A DNA stretch of 64,000 nt from JBOGUF01 sp050696075 (GTDB lineage Bacteria > Chloroflexota > Chloroflexia > Thermomicrobiales > UBA6265): NCBI GenBank assembly GCA_050696075.1, contig JBOGUF010000055.1, positions 1 through 64,000 of the forward strand. Reading direction: 5' to 3'. The notes below the pieces were generated by a model. That model was not told the DNA's origin and ran no database searches. It saw only the letters and a list, made by a program, of their open reading frames with translations. Of this stretch, positions 24,183-33,983 are shown piece after piece (position 1 is the stretch's first letter; the number at the start of each line of letters is the position of its first letter). The translations under genes and the position numbers were made by a program.

Positions 24183-26503
24183 TGCTTCCAGCCGTTACGG
24201 GCCTCGACCGCCACGCCGGATGTGTCGCGGCGGACCTCGTAGACGTCCTGGATACTCTCCAGGCGCTGCATGATCCGGCTGAGTTGAGCCACCCCTTCGA
24301 CCTCGACGGTCAACGCCAACGTCACCGTGCGGTCGTCGTGGGTGTTGGTCAGGACCGAGAGGATATTGACGCGTTCGTCGGCCAAAAGCGTGCTGACGTC
24401 CTTCAACAAACCGACGCGATCCCAGGCCAGCACGGCGATCGCGACCGGGAAGGTGTCGTTCCCTCGATCGCCCCACGTCACCGGCACGAGCCGATCCGCA
24501 TCCGGCAGGTTCTGGACGTTCGTGCAATCCGCGCGGTGGACGGTGATCCCCCGTCCACGGGTAACATACCCAACGATCGTATCGCCGTTGACCGGTTTGC
24601 AGCACTGCGCCAGGTTCGTCAGCAAGTCACCGACGCCCATCACCTGCACCCGAGCCGGCGCGGTGGGCGCTACCAGGTTCGGCGTGGCAACCAGGACGTC
24701 CTTGTCGCCGCTCTCGCCGATGCGCGCCGCGATCAATTGCGGGGAAACACCGCCGTAGCCGATCGCCGCCAGCAAATCGTCGAACTTCGTGTAATGCGGA
24801 AAGTGTTTGAGGATCTCCTCGGGCTTCTGGTCGATGCTCAGGCGACGCAGCTCGCGCTCAAGAATCTCCTTGCCCTGGGTGATGTTCTCGTCTCGCTCCT
24901 GTCGCCGGAACCATTGCCGGATCTTTTCCCGGGCCGACGCCGTCGTCACGTAGCCCGTCGAACTTTGCAACCAATCGCGACTCGGCCCGACCTTGGCCTT
25001 ACTGGTCAGGATGCGGACGACCTGCCCGTTTTGCAGCTTCGAATTGAGCGGCACAAGCTGCTCGTTGATCTTCGCCCCGACGCATTGATGTCCAACCTCG
25101 GTGTGAATCCGATAGGCGAAGTCGACCGGCGTCGCCCCCGCTGGCAACTCGTGAATATCGCCGGCCGGAGTAAAGACGTAGATCATTTCCTGGAAGACGT
25201 CGGACTTGAGCGACTCGACGAACTCCTCGGCGTCCGCAACTTCGTCGCGCCAGTCCATCAACTGCCGCAGCCACGCGATCTTCGCCTCGAGCCGCTGGTC
25301 GCCCTTGCTCCCTTCCTTGTAGCGCCAGTGCGCCGCCACGCCGTACTCGGCGATACGGTGCATCTCGCGCGTGCGGATTTGAATCTCGAGCGCGTGCCCT
25401 TCCGGCCCGATGACGGCGGTGTGCAGGCTTTGGTAGAGACTCTCCTTCGGCGTCGCGATGTAGTCGTCGAACTCGCCGGGGATCGGGTGCCACATCGAAT
25501 GGATCACCCCGAGCGCCCCGTAGCAGTCCTTCTTCTCTTCGACCATGCAGCGGATGCCGATCACGTCGTAGATCTCGTCGAAGCCTCGGCCCTTGCGCCG
25601 CATCTTGCGGTAGATCGAATAGATGTGCTTACTGCGACCGGTCAGCTCAACCTCGATCCCGGCGTCCTTGAGCGCATTCTTGAGCGTCGTCTTGACCCGG
25701 TCGATGTAGTCCGCCCGATCGCGCCCGCGCTCCTCCAGCTCACGGCGGAGCGTCGTTGACTCGACCGGATTGAGATACCGGAATGCCAGGTCCTCCAGTT
25801 CCGACTTGAACTGCCAGATGCCAAGCCGGTTCGCCAATGGCGCGTAGATCTCCATCGTCTGCCGCGCGGTCCGAACCTGGTTCTCGCGCGGCACGTGTTC
25901 GAGCGTGCGCATGTTGTGCAGGCGGTCGGCTAGCTTGATTAGAACGACGCCGACGTCGTCGATCATCGCCAGAAACATCTTGCGCAGGCTCTCGGCCTGC
26001 GCTTCCTTCTCCCGCGTGGCCTGGTCCTGCTCGACGTCGCCGGACCAGGGAATGCGACCGAGTTTGGTGACGCCGTCGACCAAGCGGGACACGCGCGGGC
26101 CGAACTCGCGCTCGATCTCCTCATGGGAGACATCGCAGTCCTCGACCACGTCGTGAAGCAGCGCGGCGGCAATCGTCTCCGGATCGAGCGCCATCCGAGA
26201 GAGGATGGTCCCCACCTCGAGCGGATGCACGACGTACGGCTCGCCCGATTTGCGGATAGCCCCTTCGTGCGCCAGGATCGACCGCGAGATCGCACGCTCG
26301 ATGAGTTCGGTGTTGATGGTGGGCGCGTGTTCCCGCAGCGTTGCCCGCAGCCGTTCTACGGCATCAAGCACCGCCGGGTCGGTCGCGGAGGCAGGCTCCA
26401 GCGCCGCCACCCGATCCTCCACGATCGGTGGGGTCGCGAGTACCTCCGTTGGCGCCACGCGCGTCCGCAGCATGGTTGGCGTCACCATCGCTCGAGTTGT
26501 CAC
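24179..26503 (-). CDS. rel: bifunctional (p)ppGpp synthetase/hydrolase (Rel)
   Basis: Stringent-response enzyme of up to 774 residues. The hydrolase HD domain is intact (LLHDVVED and KLADRLHNMRTL). The synthetase domain follows (YSIYRKMRRKG, DYIATPKESLYQSLHT, EIQIRT), then TGS (VFTPAGDIHELPAGATPVDFAYRIHT), a zinc-finger-like region with AQCCKP, and a C-terminal ACT domain. Both catalytic halves keep their motifs, so it should make and degrade (p)ppGpp. The first codon is uncertain: the GTG at 26503 has no clear ribosome site, and ATGs at 26488 and 26473 are alternatives. Confidence 0.93.
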   Translation of the reverse strand: MTTRAMVTPTMLRTRVAPTEVLATPPIVEDRVAALEPASATDPAVLDAVERLRATLREHAPTINTELIERAISRSILAHEGAIRKSGEPYVVHPLEVGTILSRMALDPETIAAALLHDVVEDCDVSHEEIEREFGPRVSRLVDGVTKLGRIPWSGDVEQDQATREKEAQAESLRKMFLAMIDDVGVVLIKLADRLHNMRTLEHVPRENQVRTARQTMEIYAPLANRLGIWQFKSELEDLAFRYLNPVESTTLRRELEERGRDRADYIDRVKTTLKNALKDAGIEVELTGRSKHIYSIYRKMRRKGRGFDEIYDVIGIRCMVEEKKDCYGALGVIHSMWHPIPGEFDDYIATPKESLYQSLHTAVIGPEGHALEIQIRTREMHRIAEYGVAAHWRYKEGSKGDQRLEAKIAWLRQLMDWRDEVADAEEFVESLKSDVFQEMIYVFTPAGDIHELPAGATPVDFAYRIHTEVGHQCVGAKINEQLVPLNSKLQNGQVVRILTSKAKVGPSRDWLQSSTGYVTTASAREKIRQWFRRQERDENITQGKEILERELRRLSIDQKPEEILKHFPHYTKFDDLLAAIGYGGVSPQLIAARIGESGDKDVLVATPNLVAPTAPARVQVMGVGDLLTNLAQCCKPVNGDTIVGYVTRGRGITVHRADCTNVQNLPDADRLVPVTWGDRGNDTFPVAIAVLAWDRVGLLKDVSTLLADERVNILSVLTNTHDDRTVTLALTVEVEGVAQLSRIMQRLESIQDVYEVRRDTSGVAVEARNGWKQ

Positions 26504-26725
26504 CGGCGTAAATGTCGGGGGCCGTGTTCGATAGTGGCAAGTTTACGCAGGGTTGCAACGCCCGTCAACGGGTATTGTGCGATTGCTCACAATCCTGCTC
26601 CTTCCCTCTTCCGGCCCCCGGCTGCAACCGGCCGAGCCATTACGTTATGTACGATACCACGTCCGCCGCCAGATGCTTCGGCACGTTGCACCGTTGCATA
26701 CGGTGAACGAGGCGAGGAAGAGTCT

Positions 26726-27337
26726 CTACCGATCAGCAAGCGCGAGTTTGGCGCCGAGCACGACAAACGCGCCGGCAAACGTACGGCGCATCCACCTCAA
26801 CACCCTTGGACGAGAGATGACATGGTTCCGAATCAAGGCAGCGAACATCCCGTAGCCGACGAAGACGGCGAACGTGAGCAGCATGAACACGGCGCTCAAC
26901 TCGAACATGCGTGAGGCCGGTTGTGGTTCATTCGCGCTCACGAACTGCGGTAAGAAGGCAAAGAAGAAAATCGAGAGCTTCGGATTGAGGATGTTGATCA
27001 GGATAGCGGAGAGGATCACTTGCGTTGTCGAGCGAGGGCCGATCTCCGTTTCCACCCTGAGCGCACCTTGTTCCCTTAGCGTGTTCCAGGCCATATAGAG
27101 AAGATAGACCACACCCAGGTATTTCAGGGTCTGGAACGCAAGCGCGCTCGTATGCAGAAGCGCCGCGAGACCGGTGATCGCCGCGGCCATGTGCGGGACG
27201 ATGCCCAGGGTGCATCCGAACGCGGCGACAACGCTGGCGCGGGAACCGCGCGAGAGGCCGGCCGCCAGCGTAAAGAGAACGCCGGTGCCAGGTGAAGCGA
27301 CAACGATCAGCGACGTAATCAGAAAGTCAATGCTCAC
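26726..27337 (-). CDS. LysE/RhtB-family amino-acid exporter
   Basis: Membrane protein of 203 residues with about six helices. The family signature is near the N terminus (VVASPGTGVLFTLAAGLSRGSR, where most members have PGP), and ILINILNPKLSIFFFAFLPQFV is the second conserved block. Members export amino acids or homoserine lactones. GTG start with GGAGG upstream. It lies 50 bases after hemL in the same direction and may be co-transcribed. Confidence 0.88.
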   Translation of the reverse strand: MSIDFLITSLIVVASPGTGVLFTLAAGLSRGSRASVVAAFGCTLGIVPHMAAAITGLAALLHTSALAFQTLKYLGVVYLLYMAWNTLREQGALRVETEIGPRSTTQVILSAILINILNPKLSIFFFAFLPQFVSANEPQPASRMFELSAVFMLLTFAVFVGYGMFAALIRNHVISRPRVLRWMRRTFAGAFVVLGAKLALADR

Positions 27338-27387
27338 GCCGACCCTCCTACCACGCTGGCCCTGTACGCGGCGAGTTCAGAAACGCT

Positions 27388-28692
27388 CTAGACGAGACTT
27401 CGGAGCGTTTCGCGCACCGTTTCAATCGTTCTGTCAATATCGGCGTCGGTATGCGCGGTGGAGAGGAACATCGTCTCGAACTGCGACGGGGCCACGTAGA
27501 TCCCCCGCGCCAACAGGCCCTGAAAATAGCGGCCGAACCGCTCGGTGTCACAGGTCAGCGCGTCGTCGTAGCTTGCCACCGGCCGGTCGGTGAAGAAGAC
27601 GCCACCTAGCGTGCCGACGTGCGCCGTTTGCGCCGGCACACCCGCCTCGCGCGCCGCGTCCGCGATCCCGGCAAAGAGGCGTCCTGCCTTCTCCTCGATA
27701 CCGGCAAAAACGCCGGGTTCGCGCAGAATTCGTAGCGTCGTGAGACCCGCGGCGACCGCAACCGGATTGCCGGAAAGCGTGCCGGCCTGGTACATCGGCC
27801 CAGCCGGCGCCACCTGCTCCATAATCAACCGTCGTCCCGCGTAGGCCGCCAACGGCATGCCACCGCCGACGACTTTGCCGAGCGTGATCAGGTCGGGTCG
27901 CACGCCGTAGCGTGCGGCGGCCCCGCCCAGCGCAACCCGGAAGCCCGAGAGCACCTCGTCGAAGATCAGCAGCGCGCCGTCGCGGGTCGTCAGCGCCCGC
28001 AACGTCTCCAAGAAGCCCGGAGACGGCGCCACGACTCCCATATTGCCCGCCACCGGCTCGACGATTACCGCGGCAATCTGCTCCGGATACCTGTCGAAGA
28101 GGTCGGCGACCGCGTCCGCGTCATTGAAGGCGGCAATCAGCGTATCCGACGTCGCGGCCTCCGTCACCCCCGGACTGTCGGGCAGCCCCAGCGTGGCAAC
28201 CCCGCTGCCCGCCTGCACCAGGAGCAGATCAGCGTGGCCGTGGTAGCACCCGCTGAACTTGACGATCTTCGATCGGCCCGTGAATGCGCGTGCCAATCGC
28301 AGGGCGCTCATCGTCGCCTCAGTGCCAGAAGAGACGAGCCGTACCATCTCCGCCGCGGGCACCATCTCGCGGATGAGCTCAGCTAGCTCGGTTTCACCGA
28401 GCGTGGGTGCACCGAAGCTCGTGCCCTTTGCGACCGCCTCGTTGACCGCCGCCACGACCTCCGGCGCCGCGTGGCCGAGGATCAGCGGCCCCCAAGAGAG
28501 GACATAGTCCACATACTCGTTGCCGTCGACGTCCCAGATCCGGGAACCTCGACCATGATCGATGAAGACCGGCTGGCCGCCCACCGCGCGGAACGCGCGG
28601 ACGGGACTATTCACGCCGCCCGGCATCAACTGCCGCGCGGCGTCGAATGCCGCCTTCGAGCGATCGAGTGCCGGCGACACGGTCGCGGTCAT
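27388..28692 (-). CDS. hemL: glutamate-1-semialdehyde 2,1-aminomutase
   Basis: PLP enzyme that converts glutamate-1-semialdehyde to 5-aminolevulinate (EC 5.4.3.8), the second step of the C5 tetrapyrrole route. The 434-residue length fits. Conserved stretches include GGVNSPVRAF, SSGTEATMSALRLAR, YHGHAD, LIFDEV and the PLP-lysine region LGKVVGGGMPLAAYAGR. GGGAGGGGTGA sits directly ahead of the ATG. It is 19 bases after hemA, so the two form an operon. Confidence 0.96.
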   Translation of the reverse strand: MTATVSPALDRSKAAFDAARQLMPGGVNSPVRAFRAVGGQPVFIDHGRGSRIWDVDGNEYVDYVLSWGPLILGHAAPEVVAAVNEAVAKGTSFGAPTLGETELAELIREMVPAAEMVRLVSSGTEATMSALRLARAFTGRSKIVKFSGCYHGHADLLLVQAGSGVATLGLPDSPGVTEAATSDTLIAAFNDADAVADLFDRYPEQIAAVIVEPVAGNMGVVAPSPGFLETLRALTTRDGALLIFDEVLSGFRVALGGAAARYGVRPDLITLGKVVGGGMPLAAYAGRRLIMEQVAPAGPMYQAGTLSGNPVAVAAGLTTLRILREPGVFAGIEEKAGRLFAGIADAAREAGVPAQTAHVGTLGGVFFTDRPVASYDDALTCDTERFGRYFQGLLARGIYVAPSQFETMFLSTAHTDADIDRTIETVRETLRSLV

Positions 28693-28711
28693 TCACCCCT
28701 CCCGAATGACG

Positions 28712-30043
28712 TTAGGCAACGCCGCTCCGCTCCTCATCTGCGGCGACCAACGTCACGTTCAGCGCCATGTCGGATTGGGCGTCGAGCACCGGTTCCAGGT
28801 CGCTCAGTCCAAAGAGCCGCCGGGCTGCCGCCGCCAGCTCGCCGTCCGCATCTTGCCGCAGCCGGCTCGTCGGATCGTGCAACAGTTTGTTGACGAGCCC
28901 CACGCTGAGCGCTGCCACGACGTTGCGATCCCGCTCGGTGAGATGACTCAGCTTACGCAGCGCACGGTTGAGATCGACCTGCCGCAACTGCTCCGCTTGG
29001 TCGCGGATCGCGGCGATCGTCGGCGCCGCGGTGCGCTGCGCCCACCACGTCATAAAGGCGTCGCAGGCCGCGTCGACTAGCGCCTCGGCCATCGCCGCTT
29101 CGCGCGCCGCTCCCAAACGCCGCTCATCCGCGATCGGCGTCAGCGAATCGAGGTCGAGCAACGCCACGCCGGCCAGTTCCGCGACCGCGGGCGCAACCTG
29201 ACGCGGCACGCCGAGGTCCATTACGACCACCGCGCGTTCGTCGGCGACCGGTGGCGAGAACATCCCCGACTCAATCAAGGCGCGGTTTCCGCCCGCCGCC
29301 GCGATCACCAAATGCGCGCCGTCGAGTGCCTCTGCCAGCGCGCCCAGCGGTCGAAACTCGCCCGCCACGCGTTTGGCTAGCGCCCGTCCCCGTGCCTCGC
29401 TACGGTTCACGACAACCAGCCGGCCGACGCCCGCGCCGCGAAGAACTTGCGCCGCCAGCGCGCCCATCTCCCCAGCGCCGACTACGACCGCATTTATTCC
29501 GGCGAGCGAACCCAGCCGGCGTGTCGCGAGGTCGACCGCAACGTGGGGGATGGTCGAACGATTGCGCGCCAGACCAGTCTCGGTACGCACCCGCTTGCCA
29601 GCGGTCAGCGCGTCCAAGCCCAACCGGCCAAGCACGGGACCGGAGGCGTCACACTCCCGCGCCCGGTTGAACGCGGTGCGGACCTGTCCCAGGACATGAG
29701 GCTCGCCGAGCACCATCGACGTTAGCCCGGCCGCAACTCGCAGGACGTGCCGGACTGCCTCCTGATCGAGGTGAATGCTCACCAACTGATCGAGGTCGTC
29801 CCTGTCGATCCCGCTGATGCCGGCCACGTACCCTGAAAGCGTCCGCGCCGGACATTGCCCCGCCGAAACCACCGCATAGTATTCGGTACGGTTGCACGTC
29901 GAAAGGACGGCCAGTTCTTTGATCCCAGCCGCCGGTCGCTCCAAGACGCGTGGCAGCGCCTCGTCCGCAACCGACAGGCGCTCCCGCGCGGCGACCGCGG
30001 CCCGGTCGTGGCTTGCACTCAGCACAATCAGGTGGTCGCGCAT
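28712..30043 (-). CDS. hemA: glutamyl-tRNA reductase
   Basis: NADPH-dependent reductase that turns glutamyl-tRNA into glutamate-1-semialdehyde (EC 1.2.1.70). Three domains are visible: catalytic with LSTCNRTEYYA, a Rossmann domain with VVVGAGEMG, and a C-terminal dimerisation helix region. With the ATG at 30043 the nucleophilic cysteine is residue 50, as in the E. coli enzyme, which is why I prefer this start over the in-frame ATG at 30088. The ribosome site (GAGAGG) is unusually close. hemL follows. Confidence 0.94.
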   Translation of the reverse strand: MRDHLIVLSASHDRAAVAARERLSVADEALPRVLERPAAGIKELAVLSTCNRTEYYAVVSAGQCPARTLSGYVAGISGIDRDDLDQLVSIHLDQEAVRHVLRVAAGLTSMVLGEPHVLGQVRTAFNRARECDASGPVLGRLGLDALTAGKRVRTETGLARNRSTIPHVAVDLATRRLGSLAGINAVVVGAGEMGALAAQVLRGAGVGRLVVVNRSEARGRALAKRVAGEFRPLGALAEALDGAHLVIAAAGGNRALIESGMFSPPVADERAVVVMDLGVPRQVAPAVAELAGVALLDLDSLTPIADERRLGAAREAAMAEALVDAACDAFMTWWAQRTAAPTIAAIRDQAEQLRQVDLNRALRKLSHLTERDRNVVAALSVGLVNKLLHDPTSRLRQDADGELAAAARRLFGLSDLEPVLDAQSDMALNVTLVAADEERSGVA

Positions 30044-30265
30044 ATCCTCTCGCACCCATCCGGCGCGGTCGGTCGACTGCGTCCGCATCGCCTACAATCG
30101 CCCAAACCCTAGCAGACAGGGCATAGCGTGTGCCACGGCATGCCGTGCACCGATGCACGCTCTCTACCTTGCCCCAGCGATCGCGAGCCATGATCCAAGC
30201 CCGTGGTAGCATGCCCCGCGGTTGGGGCAGCAACGATCCCAACCGGGCCTGAGCTATCAACAAGG

Positions 30266-31540
30266 ATGCCACCAACCGTGTCTGAAACAGTGCAACCAGA
30301 AACCCTCACGACATCCTCGGACCTCGACAGGCTATGGCACCCGGACGAGGCTCGGGCCACGGTCCTGCGCCACGTCCGCCGCCTCCCGGTCGAACATGTG
30401 CCTATCGTCGACGCCGCCTGGCGCGTCTTGGCCGAAGACCTGGTCGCCGCGGAGGACCATCCGCCCTTCGCTGCCTCGACCATGGACGGGTATGCCGTCC
30501 TCGCCGAGGACTCGTCGCCGTGGCGCGAAGTCCTGGGCAACCAAACTGCCGGCTACCTGGCCGACGTCGAGGTGACGCCAGGTACGGCCGTTCGCATCAC
30601 CACCGGCGCGCCAATTCCACCCGGCGCCGACGCGGTCGTGCGCGTCGAGAACACCGAGGTTGCCGACGATCACATCATCATCCACCAGGAAACCGTCTCA
30701 CCCGGCGAGAATATTCGCCCGATCGGGGTCGATCTGCGACGCGGCGATCCGGTTCTGTCCGCCGGCACGATCCTCGGCGCGGCCGAGATCGGCCTCGTCG
30801 CCGGACTGGGCATCACCCCGGCGCCGGTTCGCCGCCGTCCGCGCGTCAGCGTCCTCTCGACCGGGAACGAATTGGTCGACCCCGGCGACAACATCAAGCC
30901 CGGCCAAATCCGCGACTCGAATCGATTCAGCCTCGTCGCGGCATTGGAGCGCGAAGGCGCCGAGGTCGTCTTGTCAGGTCGCGCGCCCGACCATCGACAG
31001 GAGCTGGAGACGCTGCTCAAAGTTCGAATCGAAGAAAGCGACGTCGTCATCACCAGCGGCGGCGTTTCCATGGGCGAGCTCGATCTCGTCAAGCTGATCC
31101 TCGGCGAGATCGCCACGGTTCATTTCCGCCGGGTCTTCATGAAGCCGGGCAAGCCGCTCAACTTCGCCACGGCCGGCGAAACGCTGATCTTCGGGCTACC
31201 GGGGAACCCCGTCTCCGCCCTCGTCTCCTTCGAGCTCTTCATCCGTCCGGCGCTGGCGACGATGGCCGGTCGCGCTGACATCGAACGCCCGCGAGTACCT
31301 GTCGTACTCACGCACGACACCCCCCCAACCGACCGCATCGAGTTCCAGCGCGCCATCGTCAGCGTCGCCCCTGACGGTCGCCTCATCGCGTCGACCACCG
31401 GCGCCCAGGCATCCTCCCGCCTCGCATCCTTCGTCGGCGCCAACGCGCTCCTGGTCATCCACCCCCGAAACGAGAGCTACCTCGCCGGCGAAACCGTCGA
31501 CGCGCTCCTGCTGGCGGCGCCACTGGGGATTGAGTCGTAG
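30266..31540 (+). CDS. moeA: molybdopterin molybdotransferase
   Basis: Inserts molybdate into adenylated molybdopterin (EC 2.10.1.1). The product has about 424 residues with the MoeA domain order. DGYAV at the conserved catalytic-site region is followed by TGAPIPPGADAVV, and the MPT-binding core has SVLSTGNELV, GQIRDSN, TSGGVSMGELD, FMKPGKPL and GLPGNPVSALV, with a beta-barrel C terminus. The start may be the ATG at 30266 or a GTG at 30278 that has AAGGA upstream. It is divergent from hemA. With fdhD nearby, it points to molybdenum enzymes elsewhere in the genome. Confidence 0.93.
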   Translation: MPPTVSETVQPETLTTSSDLDRLWHPDEARATVLRHVRRLPVEHVPIVDAAWRVLAEDLVAAEDHPPFAASTMDGYAVLAEDSSPWREVLGNQTAGYLADVEVTPGTAVRITTGAPIPPGADAVVRVENTEVADDHIIIHQETVSPGENIRPIGVDLRRGDPVLSAGTILGAAEIGLVAGLGITPAPVRRRPRVSVLSTGNELVDPGDNIKPGQIRDSNRFSLVAALEREGAEVVLSGRAPDHRQELETLLKVRIEESDVVITSGGVSMGELDLVKLILGEIATVHFRRVFMKPGKPLNFATAGETLIFGLPGNPVSALVSFELFIRPALATMAGRADIERPRVPVVLTHDTPPTDRIEFQRAIVSVAPDGRLIASTTGAQASSRLASFVGANALLVIHPRNESYLAGETVDALLLAAPLGIES

Positions 31541-31715
31541 CGAGGATGCGCGTCAGCGAATTTGGGGCGGCCGACCCGTCGTGGGGGCGCTGCCTACCGC
31601 GCTCGCGTCGCGTCAAACGAGACGGCTCGCCACAATCAACCATCGTGATAACGCGGGGCCAAACGGGCGCGGAGTTGCGGCGCGGGCCGCGCCTCTACGC
31701 ACGACGAGGCGACGC

Positions 31716-33767
31716 CTAATCGGCCGGTACCGCCTCCGTCACAGGATGCCGCGGCTCCACCCCGGCTTCTTCGTCGTACGGCACCGGCGGCCCGAAAATC
31801 TGCATCACCTCCGAGGCGTCCAGCGTTTCCTTTTCCAGCAGCGCCGCGACGAGCGCGTCGAGCTTAGCGCGGCGCACCGACACGAGCTCGATCGCCGTCA
31901 CTAACGCCTGCTCGACGATCTCGCGAATCGCCGTGTCGACCCGTTGCGCCGTGGCGTCCGAGTATGCCTTGTCCTGCACGATCTCCCGGCCAAGGAAAAC
32001 GTGCTCTTCGCCCGTTCCCAAATAGACCGGACCAACGTCCTCGCTCATGCCCCAGAGGCCGACCATCCGCCGGGAGAGCGATGTCGCCTGCTTCAGGTCA
32101 TTTTCCGCGCCGGTCGTGATCTCGTCGAAGACGACAATCTCAGCCGCCCGGCCGCCCAACATCATCGCCAACCGACCGTGCAGGAAGGTCCGGCTGTAGT
32201 TGTGCCGATCCTCTTCCGGCATCTGAATCGTGACGCCAAGCGCGCGCCCTCGCGGCACAACCGTCACCTTGCGGAGGGGATCGGCGCCGGGCGTGAAGTG
32301 CGCGACCAGCGCGTGTCCCGCTTCGTGATAGGCGACGACTTCGCGCTCCTTCGGGTTCATCAGGCTGTTGCGGGCCGCGCCGAGCAGCAACTTGTCGAGC
32401 GCTTCGTCGAAGTCCGCGTTGAGGATCTCCTTCCGATTCCGCCGGGCAGCCGTCAGCGCCGCCTCGTTGACGAGGTTCGACAGGTCGGCGCCCGAGAACC
32501 CGGTCGTCGCCCGGGCGATCCCCTCGAGGTTGACCTCGCGGGCCACTGGCAAGCCACGGGTGTGGATCGCCAGGATCGCCTCCCGCCCCTTGCGGTCTGG
32601 AAGCCCAACCACCACCTGCCGGTCGAATCGGCCGGGTCGCATCAGCGCCGGGTCGAGCACGTCCGGCCGGTTGGTTGCGGCCATCACAATCACTTCGTTG
32701 TTGGTGTCGAACCCGTCCATTTCAACCAGGAGCTGGTTCAGGGTCTGCTCGCGCTCGTCGTTCGATCCGCCGAGCCCGGCGAACCGTTGGCGACCAACCG
32801 CGTCGAGCTCATCGATGAAGATGATCGCCGGCGAGCTCGCCTTTGCCTTCTCGAACAGGTCGCGGACGCGACTCGCGCCGACGCCGACAAACATCTCGAC
32901 AAACTCGGACGCGGAGATGCTGAAGAATGGCACGCCCGCCTCGCCGGCCACCGCGCGCGCCGTCAGCGTCTTGCCGGTGCCTGGAGGCCCGACCAGCAAC
33001 ACGCCGCGCGGCAGCCGCGCGCCGAGTTGGTGGTACTTCTGCGGGTTGCGCAGGAAGTCGACGACCTCCGTCAACTCCTGTTTCGCTTCGTCCTCGCCCG
33101 CAACGTCGGCGAAGGTCACTTGCGGTCGCTCAGGGTCGTTTTGCCGGGCCCGGCTGCGGCCAAAACCGAAGACGTTTTGCTGGCCGCGAGTCATCTGGCG
33201 ACCCATAAAGATGATCAGGCCGAGGAAGAGCAGGAAGGGCAACGCACTGAAGAGCAGTCCAGTCCAGAGCGACCCACCGTCACTCCTGCCCTCGACCTCA
33301 ACGCCATTCGCCGTCATCCGGTCGATCAGTTCCTGGTTGCCGGAGCGGGCAGGCGGCGGGATCGTCGACTCGACTTCGTTGACAGACTGGGCCACTTCGG
33401 CGCCCGCCGCGCCAGGTTCGACGACGCGCTCGTTCTCGTTGTCCCATAGTATCGCTTGATCGAGGTCGGCCTCGATCCTTCCTTCTGATACCGTCGCCTT
33501 GACGACGTTGCCGTCGTCGATCTGCGCCAGAAGGATGCTGTAGTCGATACCGGTGCGTCCGCCGTCGTCGTCCGGGCTCATGTACTGGTACAGATACCAG
33601 CCGACGATGCCGATGAGGAGCACCGCGACGACCCAACTCGGGACGCGAGGGCGCCTCGGCTGAGGCTGCCCACCTGGTCCGGTCGGTCGCCGGTTCGGAT
33701 CTCGATCCCCGCCCTGCGGCCCGCTCAGCGGGTTACGCGACGGGCGCTTTCCATCCTTGTCCTGCAT
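31716..33767 (-). CDS. ftsH: ATP-dependent zinc metalloprotease FtsH
   Basis: Membrane-anchored AAA+ protease of 683 residues. After a proline-rich cytoplasmic start come a helix at about 45-62, an extracytoplasmic domain, a second helix (about 168-189), Walker A GPPGTGKT (260-267), Walker B FIDELDAVG, the SRH ATNRPDVLDPALMRPGRFD, and the zinc site HEAGH (481-485) with a further acidic ligand in TTGAENDLKQAT. The C terminus is short and acidic. It degrades misassembled membrane proteins. A 216-base gap precedes it with no clear gene. Confidence 0.96.
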   Translation of the reverse strand: MQDKDGKRPSRNPLSGPQGGDRDPNRRPTGPGGQPQPRRPRVPSWVVAVLLIGIVGWYLYQYMSPDDDGGRTGIDYSILLAQIDDGNVVKATVSEGRIEADLDQAILWDNENERVVEPGAAGAEVAQSVNEVESTIPPPARSGNQELIDRMTANGVEVEGRSDGGSLWTGLLFSALPFLLFLGLIIFMGRQMTRGQQNVFGFGRSRARQNDPERPQVTFADVAGEDEAKQELTEVVDFLRNPQKYHQLGARLPRGVLLVGPPGTGKTLTARAVAGEAGVPFFSISASEFVEMFVGVGASRVRDLFEKAKASSPAIIFIDELDAVGRQRFAGLGGSNDEREQTLNQLLVEMDGFDTNNEVIVMAATNRPDVLDPALMRPGRFDRQVVVGLPDRKGREAILAIHTRGLPVAREVNLEGIARATTGFSGADLSNLVNEAALTAARRNRKEILNADFDEALDKLLLGAARNSLMNPKEREVVAYHEAGHALVAHFTPGADPLRKVTVVPRGRALGVTIQMPEEDRHNYSRTFLHGRLAMMLGGRAAEIVVFDEITTGAENDLKQATSLSRRMVGLWGMSEDVGPVYLGTGEEHVFLGREIVQDKAYSDATAQRVDTAIREIVEQALVTAIELVSVRRAKLDALVAALLEKETLDASEVMQIFGPPVPYDEEAGVEPRHPVTEAVPAD

Positions 33768-33983
33768 TGTCCGCTTCTGTCCTCGCCCCGCTTCCTCGCG
33801 GGGCGCAGCCGCCCACTCAACCGCAAGCGGCGCCGAAGGGAATGACCAGCGCCGAGCGTCTCAACTCAAAGCGCCACGTCGCGACCGACAACGTGCCGAT
33901 CGTTCCCGGGGGAATCCTATGCCTTTTGCGGCGGTTATGTCTATGGTTCGCGGCGAGGTCCGACCCAAATGCCGTATCGCACC

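Noticed and set aside
24182..25759. Open frame of 525 codons opposite rel.
   Set aside because: Antisense to conserved catalytic domains; no recognisable protein features.
31944..33449. Open frame of 501 codons opposite ftsH.
   Set aside because: Antisense shadow; composition is biased to Arg and Leu with no domain.
33768..33983. Possible ftsH promoter TAGACA-18-TAGGAT in the gap upstream of ftsH.
   Set aside because: Both hexamers are weak matches and the gap holds several similar combinations.
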